64,000 bases of DNA from Algimonas ampicilliniresistens (GTDB lineage: Bacteria > Pseudomonadota > Alphaproteobacteria > Caulobacterales > Maricaulaceae): the NCBI RefSeq assembly GCF_030159955.1, contig NZ_BSNK01000001.1, forward strand, positions 1,178,001 to 1,242,000, in the 5' to 3' direction. This document shows positions 17,249 through 25,976 of the stretch, in pieces (positions within the stretch are counted from its first letter, which is position 1; every line of letters begins with the position of its first letter). The notes below the pieces were generated by a model. That model had not been told where the DNA came from, searched no databases, and saw only the letters and a program-made list of their open reading frames with translations. A program made the translations under genes and the position numbers.

Positions 17249-18838
17249 CTATCGACGTTCCTTGGTCGTGAGGAAGCGGATGGTTGGGTTCTTCTCTTGC
17301 GCGTAACCGATATCCCAGCTCGATTTCGCCAAAAAGACTGGATCGCCGTCAATATCTTCCGCCATATTGACCATGTTCTTATCGACAAAGGTTTTGAGCG
17401 TGGCGTCGTCATCGCAGGCGAGCCAGCGGGCTGTTTGATAAGGCGGAACTTCGAACTGAACGCCAAGGCCATATTCCGTTTTGATCCGTTCCCGCATCAC
17501 ATCGATCTGCAAGGACCCGACAGCACCGACGATCATATCCGCGCCCATCGCGGGTTTGAACAATTGGGTAACGCCTTCTTCTGCTAAGGATTCCAAGGCT
17601 TTACGAAGATGTTTTGCCTTGAGTGGGTCTTCCAATCGCGCACGCCGCAGGATTTCAGGCGCGAAGTTAGGAATGCCCGCAAACCGGATTTTGCCCGACT
17701 CAGACAGGCTTTCGCCGACGCGCAATACACCATGGTTCGGAATGCCGATCACGTCGCCCGCATAAGCGGTCTCAGCGAGTTCGCGGTCTTGCGCGAAGAA
17801 CATAACTGGATTGTGCACGGACAGACCTTTGCCGTCCGCGGTCTTTAACTTCATGCCGCGTTTGAATTCGCCAGAGACCATCCGGTAAAAGGCGATTCGG
17901 TCGCGATGGTTCAAGTCCATGTTGGCCTGAACTTTGAAAACGAATCCGGAGACTTCTTTGTCGGTTGGCGCGATTTCGACGTCTTGACCCGCCTTTTTCG
18001 CTCGTTCGGATTGCGGCATGGGGGCGAATTCGGCCAAGGCGTTGATCAGTTCGAGTACGCCAAACTTACGCAACGCGCTGCCGAAATAGACCGGAGTCAT
18101 ATGACCTTCGCGGAATGATTGTTCGTTAAAGTCCGGATATTCGCGCGCCAGCTCGGCTTCTTCGCTAAATTCTTCCCATAGAGCATCGTCGTCAAACGCA
18201 GCGCCAATCGCATTGCCGTCCATCGGTGTCCAAGTGTGCTCATCACCGGAATCTGGCTTGGCGAAAGTGAGGAACTGGTTGGTGCGCAGGTCAACCACGC
18301 CGCGAAAACGGCGGCCAGAGGCGGCGGGCCATTGCATCGGCACAACATCGAGCGCCAATTTCTCTTCAATCTCGGTGATGAGATCAAATGGATCGACGCC
18401 TTCGCGGTCGAGTTTGTTGATGAAGGTGATGATTGGAATGTCGCGCAGGCGGCAGACTTCGAAGAGTTTCAGGGTTTGTGGCTCGATCCCCTTGGCCACG
18501 TCGAGCACCATGACGGCACAATCAGCTGCGGTGAGGGTGCGGTATGTGTCTTCCGAGAAGTCTTCATGTCCCGGCGTGTCGAGCAAATTGAAAGTCAGCC
18601 CCTGATGTTCAAAGGTCATGACGGATGACGAGACGGAGATGCCGCGTTCCTGTTCGATTTTCATCCAGTCGGATTGGGTCCGCCGGGCTTCACCGCGCGC
18701 GGCGACCTTTCCCGCTTGGTGGATCGCACCAGACGCCAGCAGCATATTTTCGGTCAGCGTCGTCTTACCCGCGTCGGGGTGAGAGATGATCGCGAAGACG
18801 CGCCGTTTCGTCGGTTCGGTTTCTAGGGCTTTCGACAT
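17249..18838 (-). CDS. prfC: Peptide chain release factor 3
   Basis: A 529-residue translational GTPase (RF3) that removes RF1/RF2 from the ribosome after termination. G-domain motifs are intact: P-loop ISHPDAGKTTL, switch II DTPGHEDFSEDTYRTL and NKLDRE. The QERGISVSSSVM segment is diagnostic of RF3 rather than EF-G. Length matches the family. It is divergent from the DUF1704 gene. Confidence 0.97.
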   Translation of the reverse strand: MSKALETEPTKRRVFAIISHPDAGKTTLTENMLLASGAIHQAGKVAARGEARRTQSDWMKIEQERGISVSSSVMTFEHQGLTFNLLDTPGHEDFSEDTYRTLTAADCAVMVLDVAKGIEPQTLKLFEVCRLRDIPIITFINKLDREGVDPFDLITEIEEKLALDVVPMQWPAASGRRFRGVVDLRTNQFLTFAKPDSGDEHTWTPMDGNAIGAAFDDDALWEEFSEEAELAREYPDFNEQSFREGHMTPVYFGSALRKFGVLELINALAEFAPMPQSERAKKAGQDVEIAPTDKEVSGFVFKVQANMDLNHRDRIAFYRMVSGEFKRGMKLKTADGKGLSVHNPVMFFAQDRELAETAYAGDVIGIPNHGVLRVGESLSESGKIRFAGIPNFAPEILRRARLEDPLKAKHLRKALESLAEEGVTQLFKPAMGADMIVGAVGSLQIDVMRERIKTEYGLGVQFEVPPYQTARWLACDDDATLKTFVDKNMVNMAEDIDGDPVFLAKSSWDIGYAQEKNPTIRFLTTKERR

Positions 18839-18924
18839 GGCACGCGGGTAGCGGGGGATGGGCGGGTCGTAAAGCGCCGCGTGCCAAACTTTGACATGTC
18901 CGGTCGGCCTTGCGACGTAACATC

Positions 18925-20250
18925 ATGAGTAAGCTCACCGAATCCCAATTCAAACGTGCGGTCAAAGCCGGCGCGCATCTTGATAAAGCTGCGCGCTCGA
19001 TGCGGGTTTTATCGTCAGTCGCATGGAACCCGGCGATGAAACCCGCTTTCCTCAAGCGCGGAAAGCTGCCCAATCCCGTTTATCAGCCTGTTCCAACGGA
19101 TAAGGCCCGCGACCATATTGCGGGTGCCAAGGCGTTGATTGACGGCGACGATGTGATTTCAGAATGGCTAGGCCGGCTTTGCGACACGATGGTCAGCACG
19201 GTCGGATTGATTGAAACACGCGGAACGCCAGAATTCTTTGCGCATTCGACTGCGCTATATGGGCGCCCGACCCGCCTGATGCTGGACCGTCAGACAATGG
19301 TGTTGGATCTCGCCAAACATATGGATGCTGCGTTGGATGGTCTCGATTTCCAGCGTTTAGTGGTGGAGGGAACAGAGAAATATCTGACGGACATTCAGTT
19401 TGCGCGCGAGCTTCGAAGCCGTTTGGCGCGTCATTTCGAAACCGATGCGCCCGAGGTCGTGATCAGTCCGACCGTGTCAGCGAAGGCGGCGGCGACATCC
19501 AAACGTATCCGGATCCGACAGGGTGCTGAATTTACCGCACGCGACGTGGATCAACTACTTCAGCATGAGGCGCTGATCCATACAGCTACGGCGCTCAATG
19601 GGCGGGCACAGAAAAGCTTTCCGATTTTGGGGCGAGGCCATCCGGGGACGACAGAAATACAAGAGGGCTTGGCCGTGTTTGCCGAGATTATCACGGGTGC
19701 TATGGATCCCAGGCGGTTTAAGCGCCTGTCAGGGCGCGTTCTGGCAATTCAGATGGCCGTCGAAGGCGCTGATTTTAAAGAGGTCTTCGATTTCTTTGTT
19801 GAGCGGAATGACGACCCATCTCAATCCTATGAGAATGCGCGGCGTGTGTTCCGGGGCGGCGTGATTACGGGCGGCGCGCCTTTCACCAAAGATATGGTCT
19901 ATTTGAATGGTCTTCTGCGCGTGCATAATTTCATGCGAACTGTGGTTCGGATGGGCCGCGCTGATCTGATCCGAGTTCTGTTCGTCGGCAAGATGGATAT
20001 TGAGGATGTGCCAGCGCTCGCGCAGTTGGCGGCAAATGGACGGCTTCAAAGTCCGCGCTTCATGCCGCCATGGGTCAAGGATTTGCGCTTCCTAGTCAGT
20101 TATATGGCCTATTCCGGTTTCTTGAACCGAGTAAAAATGCCGGGTTTTCAGACTTACTATGAAGAAGAACTCAAGGAAGTCCCAGATGTCTGGTCACTAG
20201 TGCGGCACGACCGAGTAGATCAATCGGGCGAAGACATCATCGTTGAGTGA
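18925..20250 (+). CDS. DUF1704 family putative metalloprotease (QEGLA protein)
   Basis: A 441-residue protein of the DUF1704 family, annotated in bacteria as flavohemoglobin expression-modulating QEGLA motif protein. The HExxxH zinc motif is HEALIH at residues 214-219 and the naming motif QEGLA is at 246-250, whose Glu is the expected third ligand. Eukaryotic DUF1704 proteins (MATCAP/KIAA0895L) are tubulin tyrosine carboxypeptidases with this site; the bacterial substrate is unknown. The ATG at 18925 is preferred to a TTG at 18910. The last 54 bases overlap the 3' end of the convergent regulator gene. Confidence 0.85.
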   Translation: MSKLTESQFKRAVKAGAHLDKAARSMRVLSSVAWNPAMKPAFLKRGKLPNPVYQPVPTDKARDHIAGAKALIDGDDVISEWLGRLCDTMVSTVGLIETRGTPEFFAHSTALYGRPTRLMLDRQTMVLDLAKHMDAALDGLDFQRLVVEGTEKYLTDIQFARELRSRLARHFETDAPEVVISPTVSAKAAATSKRIRIRQGAEFTARDVDQLLQHEALIHTATALNGRAQKSFPILGRGHPGTTEIQEGLAVFAEIITGAMDPRRFKRLSGRVLAIQMAVEGADFKEVFDFFVERNDDPSQSYENARRVFRGGVITGGAPFTKDMVYLNGLLRVHNFMRTVVRMGRADLIRVLFVGKMDIEDVPALAQLAANGRLQSPRFMPPWVKDLRFLVSYMAYSGFLNRVKMPGFQTYYEEELKEVPDVWSLVRHDRVDQSGEDIIVE

Positions 20251-20724
20251 CGGCTGATCTGATAAAATGAAGCTTGATCCCTCACGGACGAGAAATCGAC
20301 CCGGTGTCGTCATGACGGATTGAGAGAAAATCAGGGTCGCGCCATCTTCAAAGCCTGCCGACGGGTGGGCTTGCAATGCAAACATATCTGAGAAGTCCGC
20401 CGCGACGGCTTGATAAGATACAGGTTGCGTAGCTGTCGGGTCTAATGAATCGACGGGCCATTCATAAACCGGGACATGATGCACGGGTTTAGCCAAGTGC
20501 TGGTGCGCAGGATTGCTCTGGGCCGGCATTTCACCGGAGACCAACCAAGCGGGGTCGGTGCGAAGCGCGCTCGCGATCCGGGCGAGCGCATCGGGCCGGG
20601 GAATATGTCCGCCCCGTTCCCAGTTCGCAATCGTCGGTTGGGAAACGTCGACCTGCTTGGCGAGCTCGGATTGGGACAAGCCATGTTTTTTGCGGGTCGT
20701 CTTCAAGCGTGTGGCGAGAGACAT
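20197..20724 (-). CDS. XRE-family regulator with S24/LexA-like C-terminal domain
   Basis: A 175-residue repressor-like protein. The N-terminal helix-turn-helix (residues about 5-60) reads GLSQSELAKQVDVSQPTIANWERG. A linker leads to a C-terminal domain resembling the S24 peptidase fold of LexA and CI. A Ser is possible in the HPSAGF segment, but no Lys occurs after residue 79, so the Ser-Lys dyad for self-cleavage appears absent. Its target is unknown; the divergent small-protein gene or its own promoter in the 271-base gap are candidates. It overlaps the DUF1704 gene tail by 54 bases. Confidence 0.75.
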   Translation of the reverse strand: MSLATRLKTTRKKHGLSQSELAKQVDVSQPTIANWERGGHIPRPDALARIASALRTDPAWLVSGEMPAQSNPAHQHLAKPVHHVPVYEWPVDSLDPTATQPVSYQAVAADFSDMFALQAHPSAGFEDGATLIFSQSVMTTPGRFLVREGSSFILSDQPSLNDDVFARLIYSVVPH

Positions 20725-20889
20725 AGGCTAACTTATATCGGCTGGGTTGAATGGGGTTGTAAAATGGCGCGAATTAGCGCATGCGCCGCCATCTTCCGCG
20801 ACAGTTGAAGTCTGAACGGCTCCTGAACCACAAAAAACGTGATAAGTCTTACGAATATTACATAAGAAAAACGACGGCTATTCATTGTG

Positions 20890-20953
20890 GATTCACTGTG
20901 AGTTTCTTAACTGTGTCTACGGGAAATGTCACAACACACGACGCATCGGATTC
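20890..20953. promoter_or_regulatory. Two GANTC (CcrM) sites upstream of the small conserved gene
   Basis: GATTC occurs at 20890-20894 and 20949-20953 in the 271-base intergenic region. GANTC is the CcrM methylation site, and sites near promoters can be read by GcrA in Caulobacter relatives. The rest of the gap shows no further gene. Confidence 0.35.
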
Positions 20954-20995
20954 GGTGCTCGGCACCGGTAAAAAAATAAAGAAGGAAACAACACC

Positions 20996-21196
20996 ATGAA
21001 AGGTGATTATTGCACGCGCGAAGGCGCAGAACGTCTCAAGCAGCAGATCGAAGCCTATTGGGCTGAGCGCGGCCACGACGTCAAAATCAATTTGGTCCAA
21101 GGCGGTTTTCTAGCCTCCATGCGGTCAGCACGGACAGATGTTCGTTCAAATATGCTCAACGGCGTCCCTAATCGGACTAACGCGGACTTCGGGTAA
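20996..21196 (+). CDS. Small conserved alphaproteobacterial protein
   Basis: A 66-residue soluble protein. The body, about residues 7-60, reads TREGAERLKQQIEAYWAERG then a beta-type segment and RSARTDVRSNMLNG, a pattern I associate with small uncharacterised proteins of alphaproteobacteria. A good AAGGAA ribosome binding site precedes the ATG at 20996. The abundance of charged residues and the helix-strand-helix look suggest a compact domain; function unknown. It ends three bases before the convergent gph stop. Confidence 0.75.
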   Translation: MKGDYCTREGAERLKQQIEAYWAERGHDVKINLVQGGFLASMRSARTDVRSNMLNGVPNRTNADFG

Positions 21197-21199
21197 AAC

Positions 21200-21919
21200 T
21201 TATAATCGGCGCATCGGCGCCGATCTATAGCGATCTATAAGGGTCGGTGTGAGCGCGCGGAAATTCCGCAACCTCACATCGGCCCTTAATCGTATCTGGG
21301 GCACATGGCTGTAGCCAAAATTCACCAGCACGGCGAGCGCACGCGCGTTTCGCGCGGCCCCCATATCCGGCAGCCCATCGCCGACCATCACAATCCGCGC
21401 GCCGTCTTGATGACCAACGGTCTGATAAATGTGACGGGGGTCGGGCTTGGCGTAGGAGGCTTCATCGCCACCAACGATCCGGTCAAACCAATCCGTCATT
21501 TCCAGCACGTCAAGCAGTGGCCGCGCGAGCCAACCCGGCTTATTCGTGCAAACACTGAGCCTTGCGCCCAGCGTGCGGAGCGTATGCAGCGTATCGATTA
21601 CACCGGGGAAGGGCGTGGATAGCTGGGCGATGTCGTCCGCATAGCGTTCTAGAAACTCGGCTTGCATAATGTCGAGGCGTTGAGACTCAACGGTGTGTCC
21701 CGCGCGGTCCAGCGCGTCTGAAATCAGCCGCCGAGACCCAAGCCCGATGGCTTGACGCGCCAACGCATAATTCGTTTCTGGCAGGCCTTCCGTCGCAATC
21801 ACGTCATTCGTGACGCGCACCAGATCGGGCGCAGTGTCAATCAGCGTGCCGTCGAGATCGAAACAGATCGACAACCCGTGTAACGGCCTTCCTTTTTTGC
21901 GCATTTCCACCCGTGTCAT
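21200..21919 (-). CDS. gph: Phosphoglycolate phosphatase-like HAD hydrolase
   Basis: A 239-residue HAD-superfamily phosphatase. Motif I is FDLDGTLIDTAPDL at about residues 20-33, motif II is in the SVCTNKPG segment, and motif III/IV is MVGDGLPDMGAARNA. The helical cap lies between motifs I and II. It probably dephosphorylates 2-phosphoglycolate formed during repair of oxidised DNA ends, but close HAD relatives use other substrates. It is divergent from glmU with 29 bases between starts, an arrangement seen in related genomes. Confidence 0.85.
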   Translation of the reverse strand: MTRVEMRKKGRPLHGLSICFDLDGTLIDTAPDLVRVTNDVIATEGLPETNYALARQAIGLGSRRLISDALDRAGHTVESQRLDIMQAEFLERYADDIAQLSTPFPGVIDTLHTLRTLGARLSVCTNKPGWLARPLLDVLEMTDWFDRIVGGDEASYAKPDPRHIYQTVGHQDGARIVMVGDGLPDMGAARNARALAVLVNFGYSHVPQIRLRADVRLRNFRALTPTLIDRYRSAPMRRL

Positions 21920-21948
21920 CTGCGGTCCTATCGGTTAAGTGCGCCCTT

Positions 21949-23307
21949 ATGACAACGCCTGACACGACCTCACGCCCCCGCGCCGCGATTATTTTAGCAG
22001 CGGGAAAAAGTACGCGGATGAAATCAACAAAGTCTAAAGTACTGCACGATCTCGCGGGGCGTCGATTGATCGAATGGGTTCAGGCCAGCGCCGCCGCCGC
22101 CGGATGCGAACGAATTATTTGTGTTGTCGGCGAAGCCAATGACGATGTGCGCGACGTTGCGGAGACGCTGGGTATGGAGATTGTGGTTCAAGAACCTCAA
22201 TTAGGTACAGGTCACGCCGTGAACTGCGCCCGAGAGATCGTTGGCGATTATGACGGTGACGTCGCGGTCCTGTTTGCTGATACACCTTTGATTACGGAAA
22301 CGACGCTACATTCCGTCTTCGACGCCTTGTTTAACACTGACGTTGCGGTTCTGGGGTTTGAGACATCCGAACCGGGGTCTTACGGTCGTTTGATCGAAAC
22401 GGACGGGGCTTTGCACCGCATTGTGGAGGCGAAAGACGCGACGTCTGACGAGCTCGCCGTGACGCTATGCAATAGTGGCGTGCTCGCAGCTTCAAGTGCC
22501 CGTCTGTTCTCCGCGCTCGACCAAGTCGGCAATGACAATGCCAAAGGCGAATATTATCTGACGGACGTTATTGAGATCATGCGGCGCGACGGCGGCAATG
22601 CCGTGGCCGTGCGTGGCGCCGAAGGCGAAATGTTGGGTGTTAATTCTCGCGCGAATTTGGCATCGGCGCATAAAGCCTTTCAAGCCAATATGCGGGCTAT
22701 GGCGTTGGATGACGGCGTGACGTTACGCGACCCCGACACGGTTTACTTTAGCTATGACACAGTGATCGAACGCGATGCGGTCATTGGCGAACATGTTGTG
22801 TTCGGGCCGGGTGTGACGGTGAAATCTGGCGCGGCAATACAGGCCTTCTGTCATATTGAAGGCGCGACCATAGGTGAGGGCGCGTCAGTCGGCCCATTTG
22901 CGCGGTTGCGACCTGGTACAGAGCTTGGACCTGATAGCTTCATCGGTAATTTCGTCGAAGTGAAAAAGACCAAACTCGGCCGCGGGTCCAAAGCGTCGCA
23001 TCTCACCTATCTCGGTGATGCAGAGATTGGCGATGGGTCTAATATCGGGGCGGGGACCGTGACCTGTAATTATGACGGCTTCTTCAAACATAAGACCACT
23101 ATCGGTGACGGCGCCTTTATCGGCACACACACATCACTGGTCGCTCCGGTCAGCGTCGGAAACGGAGCCTTTACGGCGACGGGCGCGGTCGTGACCAAGG
23201 ATGTACCGGACGATGCGCTGGCGATTGCTCGGTCTGATCAGGTCAATAAGCCCGGTTGGGCGGCGCGCTTTCGCGACGCGATGGCGAAGCGAAAGGCCAG
23301 TCGATGA
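21949..23307 (+). CDS. glmU: Bifunctional N-acetylglucosamine-1-phosphate uridyltransferase / glucosamine-1-phosphate acetyltransferase
   Basis: A 452-residue bifunctional enzyme producing UDP-GlcNAc for peptidoglycan and lipopolysaccharide. The N-terminal pyrophosphorylase has LAAGKSTRMK at residues 16-25 and the Q-P-GTGHAV stretch. The C-terminal left-handed beta-helix contains hexapeptide repeats and the acetyltransferase segment FVEVKKTKLGRGSKASHLTY. The ATG at 21949 gives the usual N-terminus; the longer ORF begins inside the gph promoter area. The last four bases overlap the rpiA start (ATGA). Confidence 0.97.
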   Translation: MTTPDTTSRPRAAIILAAGKSTRMKSTKSKVLHDLAGRRLIEWVQASAAAAGCERIICVVGEANDDVRDVAETLGMEIVVQEPQLGTGHAVNCAREIVGDYDGDVAVLFADTPLITETTLHSVFDALFNTDVAVLGFETSEPGSYGRLIETDGALHRIVEAKDATSDELAVTLCNSGVLAASSARLFSALDQVGNDNAKGEYYLTDVIEIMRRDGGNAVAVRGAEGEMLGVNSRANLASAHKAFQANMRAMALDDGVTLRDPDTVYFSYDTVIERDAVIGEHVVFGPGVTVKSGAAIQAFCHIEGATIGEGASVGPFARLRPGTELGPDSFIGNFVEVKKTKLGRGSKASHLTYLGDAEIGDGSNIGAGTVTCNYDGFFKHKTTIGDGAFIGTHTSLVAPVSVGNGAFTATGAVVTKDVPDDALAIARSDQVNKPGWAARFRDAMAKRKASR

Positions 23308-24011
23308 CTGTTGCTAAGGAAAATGCAGCGCTAGCGGCGCTAGAATTTGTTGAAGACGGTATGGTTTTGGGCTTGGGCTCGGGCAGCACTGCTGAGATTT
23401 TTCTCGAAAAGCTAGGCGACAAAGTTGCGGGCGGCCTCAAAGTGTCTGGCGTTCCAACGTCGCAACGCACAGCGGATTGCGCGCGGGAAGCGGGCATTCC
23501 CTTGCTCGACCTTGACCGAGTTGAACGCATCGATTTGACCATTGATGGCGCAGATGAAGTCGATCAGGCGTTTCATTTGATCAAGGGCGGCGGCGCCTGT
23601 CTGTTGCGAGAGAAGATTATCGCCCATGCGTCCAAACGGATGCTTGTTATCGTCGATGACCGGAAAATGGTTGAAACGCTGGGCGAATTTGCCCTGCCCG
23701 TTGAAGTCGACCCCTTCTGTCTCGGTCTGACAGCGCAACATGTCTATGACGCGCTGCTCCAGAGTGGCTGCAAGGACGGACAGACGACGCTGCGCCAGAG
23801 TAAGGACGGATCAGGTCCGCTTATTACCGATGGCGGGCATTATATTCTGGACTGCCGATGCCGCGAAATCCCCGATCCGATCGCGACCGCGCGGGCGCTT
23901 GCTGACATTCCCGGCGTCATGGAGTCTGGACTGTTCATTGATCTCGCGGATGTGATTATCATTGGCGAAGTTGACCATGCAAAAGTCCTCGAAATCAAAC
24001 GAGACACATAA
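23304..24011 (+). CDS. rpiA: Ribose-5-phosphate isomerase A
   Basis: A 235-residue enzyme of the non-oxidative pentose phosphate pathway. Family motifs are GLGSGSTAE near residue 26, TIDGADEVD (catalytic Asp) near residue 80, and LIKGGGACLLREK. The ATG overlaps the glmU stop, so the two are co-translated. The gor gene follows after one base, giving a glmU-rpiA-gor unit that joins sugar-phosphate metabolism with redox balance. Confidence 0.96.
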   Translation: MTVAKENAALAALEFVEDGMVLGLGSGSTAEIFLEKLGDKVAGGLKVSGVPTSQRTADCAREAGIPLLDLDRVERIDLTIDGADEVDQAFHLIKGGGACLLREKIIAHASKRMLVIVDDRKMVETLGEFALPVEVDPFCLGLTAQHVYDALLQSGCKDGQTTLRQSKDGSGPLITDGGHYILDCRCREIPDPIATARALADIPGVMESGLFIDLADVIIIGEVDHAKVLEIKRDT

Positions 24012-24012
24012 A

Positions 24013-25401
24013 ATGAGCAAACGTAAGTACGACTATGACCTCTTCGTTATCGGAGCGGGGTCTGGCGGTGTTCGCGCCGGACGACTGGCTGCGCAACTTG
24101 GCAAATGTGTTGGGGTCGCAGAGGAAAGCCTGCCAGGCGGCACCTGTGTCGTGCGCGGCTGCGTGCCAAAGAAATTCCTCGTTTATGGGGCTGACTTTGG
24201 CGAAGCGATTGAAAAAGCCAAAGGCTATGGCTGGTCGACCGAGAATGTCTCATTCGATTGGACCGTGCTGCGCGATAGCGTTCAGAAAGAGGTGAATAGA
24301 CTCTCCGGTATCTACTCGACCATTCTAGAGAAAAATGGCGCAGAGCTGCACCGGGAACGGGCTGAACTGGTCGATGCGCATACGGTTCGGCTTTGCACGA
24401 GCGGTGAAACCAAGACTGCGGAAACGATTCTCATTGCCGTTGGCGGATCGCCATGGACGCCTGATATTAAAGGCATTGAACATGCCATCGTCTCGGATGA
24501 TGTATTCCTTCTGCCTGAGCAGCCTAAACGTATGCTCGTCATTGGCGGTGGTTATATCGCGTGTGAGTTTGCAGGCGTTTTCGCCGGCTTAGGCACAGAT
24601 GTCATCCAAGCTTATCGCGGCGGGCGTTTGTTGAACGGGTTTGACGCAGAAGTGCGCGACGAGGTCGGGCAGGTTCAAATTCGCAACGGCATCGATACGC
24701 GGTTCAATATTAGCCCGACAGAGATCCGTAAAACGGATGGGGGCTATATCGTATCGTTCAATGATGGGTCGAAAATCGGCACAGATTGCGTGCTGATGGC
24801 GACCGGCCGTCGACCGAAGACAGACACACTAGGGCTGGATGCGGCAGGCGTTGACGTGGAGTCGAGCGGCGCCATTACGGTCGACGAATTTTCTCGGACG
24901 AGCCAACCCAATATCTACGCAGTTGGCGATGTAACCAATCGCGTCAATCTGACTCCCGTTGCAATTCGAGAAGGCGCGGCCTTCATTGAAACGGTCTTCA
25001 AGGACAATCCAACCGCATTTGATCATGACGACATTGCGTCAGCCGTCTTTACGCGGCCTCCTGTTGGGACATGTGGTGTGTCCGAAGGTGAGGCGCGGCG
25101 GCGTTACGGTGACGATGTCACTGTCTACACGACGCAGTTCCGCCCCATGAAAAATGTCCTGTCTGGCAGCGAGCATCGCTGTTTCATGAAGGTTATCACT
25201 AAGGGAAAACAAGAGACCGTCATCGGGGTTCATCTTGTTGGCGACGATAGTGCGGAGATGATCCAGATGGTCGGCATTGCCATTAAGGCGAAGTTGACCA
25301 AGGCTGATTTCGACGCGACCTGTGCGGTTCACCCAACAATTGCGGAAGAAATTGTAACTCTAAAGCCGCGCGAGCTCAATAAAACGACGGTCGTTACCTA
25401 G
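24013..25401 (+). CDS. gor: Glutathione-disulfide reductase
   Basis: A 462-residue flavoprotein disulfide reductase. FAD-binding GAGSGGVRAGR lies at about residues 12-22, and the redox-active pair is in GGTCVVRGCVPKK. An NAD(P)-binding IGGGYIACEFAG is in the centre; the C-terminal interface has the active-site His-Glu in VHPTIAEE. The VRGCVPKK form is characteristic of glutathione reductase rather than lipoamide dehydrogenase (NxGCIPSK). The ATG at 24013 follows the rpiA stop by one base. A strong terminator follows. Confidence 0.95.
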   Translation: MSKRKYDYDLFVIGAGSGGVRAGRLAAQLGKCVGVAEESLPGGTCVVRGCVPKKFLVYGADFGEAIEKAKGYGWSTENVSFDWTVLRDSVQKEVNRLSGIYSTILEKNGAELHRERAELVDAHTVRLCTSGETKTAETILIAVGGSPWTPDIKGIEHAIVSDDVFLLPEQPKRMLVIGGGYIACEFAGVFAGLGTDVIQAYRGGRLLNGFDAEVRDEVGQVQIRNGIDTRFNISPTEIRKTDGGYIVSFNDGSKIGTDCVLMATGRRPKTDTLGLDAAGVDVESSGAITVDEFSRTSQPNIYAVGDVTNRVNLTPVAIREGAAFIETVFKDNPTAFDHDDIASAVFTRPPVGTCGVSEGEARRRYGDDVTVYTTQFRPMKNVLSGSEHRCFMKVITKGKQETVIGVHLVGDDSAEMIQMVGIAIKAKLTKADFDATCAVHPTIAEEIVTLKPRELNKTTVVT

Positions 25402-25407
25402 AAACAA

Positions 25408-25437
25408 AAAAGGCACGATCGTTAGATCGTGCCTTTT
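25408..25437 (+). terminator. Bidirectional terminator between gor and the hemerythrin-like gene
   Basis: A perfect 13-base stem, AAAAGGCACGATC and its complement, closes on a GTTA loop. The A and T ends allow it to terminate gor on the plus strand and the hemerythrin-like gene on the minus strand. Confidence 0.9.
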
Positions 25438-25454
25438 CAAGCGATTGCGGCGCT

Positions 25455-25913
25455 TTAGTCCGTTAGTTCTTCTTGCTTCTCAACTTCTGCGTCTTTGCGC
25501 TTATTAAACGCTTTCAACGCTTCAGCTTCCTGTTTGTCAGACAGTGTTTCCTTAGCCTCTGGGAAGAACTCTTCCTCTTCCTCATCAACGTGATGCACGA
25601 CTTTGTGAGCTAACTTGCCAAATAGCTCGTCCCAGACGTCTGCCGACTGATCCATCGCATCTAGCTTTTGGATCATTTCATGCATCGCCTGATGCTCCTC
25701 AACGGCGTGACGCGTATCGTCTGTGCCCTCAGGTTCAGCCATCAGTTTGGAATAAAAAGCCTGTTCCTCAGCGGAGGCGTGGGCTTCGAGTTCAACTTTG
25801 AGCTCAGTCCAGAGCTTTGAGCGATCCCCAGAGCCAGGCTTCGAGTCTTTAACAGATTCGATCAGAGCGCGTTGCTTGTCATGGTCTTTCTCAAGACGTT
25901 CGTAGATATCCAT
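25455..25913 (-). CDS. Hemerythrin HHE cation-binding domain protein
   Basis: A 152-residue four-helix protein of the hemerythrin/HHE family. His residues in LEKDHDKQR, LEAHASAEEQAFY, VEEHQAMHE and VVHHVDEEEEEFFPEA supply a possible di-iron site. The highly acidic and lysine-rich C-terminal tail is usual for this group. Members bind oxygen, sense iron/redox state, or handle oxidative stress; the exact role is open. It lies directly downstream of rpoH on the same strand, but has a GGAAC-N17-CGTT promoter of its own, consistent with general stress control. Confidence 0.85.
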   Translation of the reverse strand: MDIYERLEKDHDKQRALIESVKDSKPGSGDRSKLWTELKVELEAHASAEEQAFYSKLMAEPEGTDDTRHAVEEHQAMHEMIQKLDAMDQSADVWDELFGKLAHKVVHHVDEEEEEFFPEAKETLSDKQEAEALKAFNKRKDAEVEKQEELTD

Positions 25914-25920
25914 GAAATTT

Positions 25921-25966
25921 CCTTTTCGGGTTCGTTGCGGTCAAATGTGCAACGAGACCCGAAAGG
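25921..25966 (-). other. Long hairpin between rpoH and the hemerythrin-like gene
   Basis: Two arms (25921-25938 and 25949-25966) pair over about 17 base pairs with two bulges around a 10-base loop. On the minus-strand transcript the 3' arm includes the AAGG of the ribosome binding site of the hemerythrin-like gene. The U-rich tail expected of a terminator is on the plus strand instead. Confidence 0.55.
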
Positions 25967-25976
25967 GTTTTGTTCC
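25951..25976 (-). promoter_or_regulatory. EcfG-type general stress promoter of the hemerythrin-like gene
   Basis: Minus-strand GGAAC (25976-25972) and CGTT (25954-25951) are separated by exactly 17 bases, matching the alphaproteobacterial EcfG consensus GGAAC-N16/17-CGTT. The ATG lies 38 bases downstream of the -10. Confidence 0.7.
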
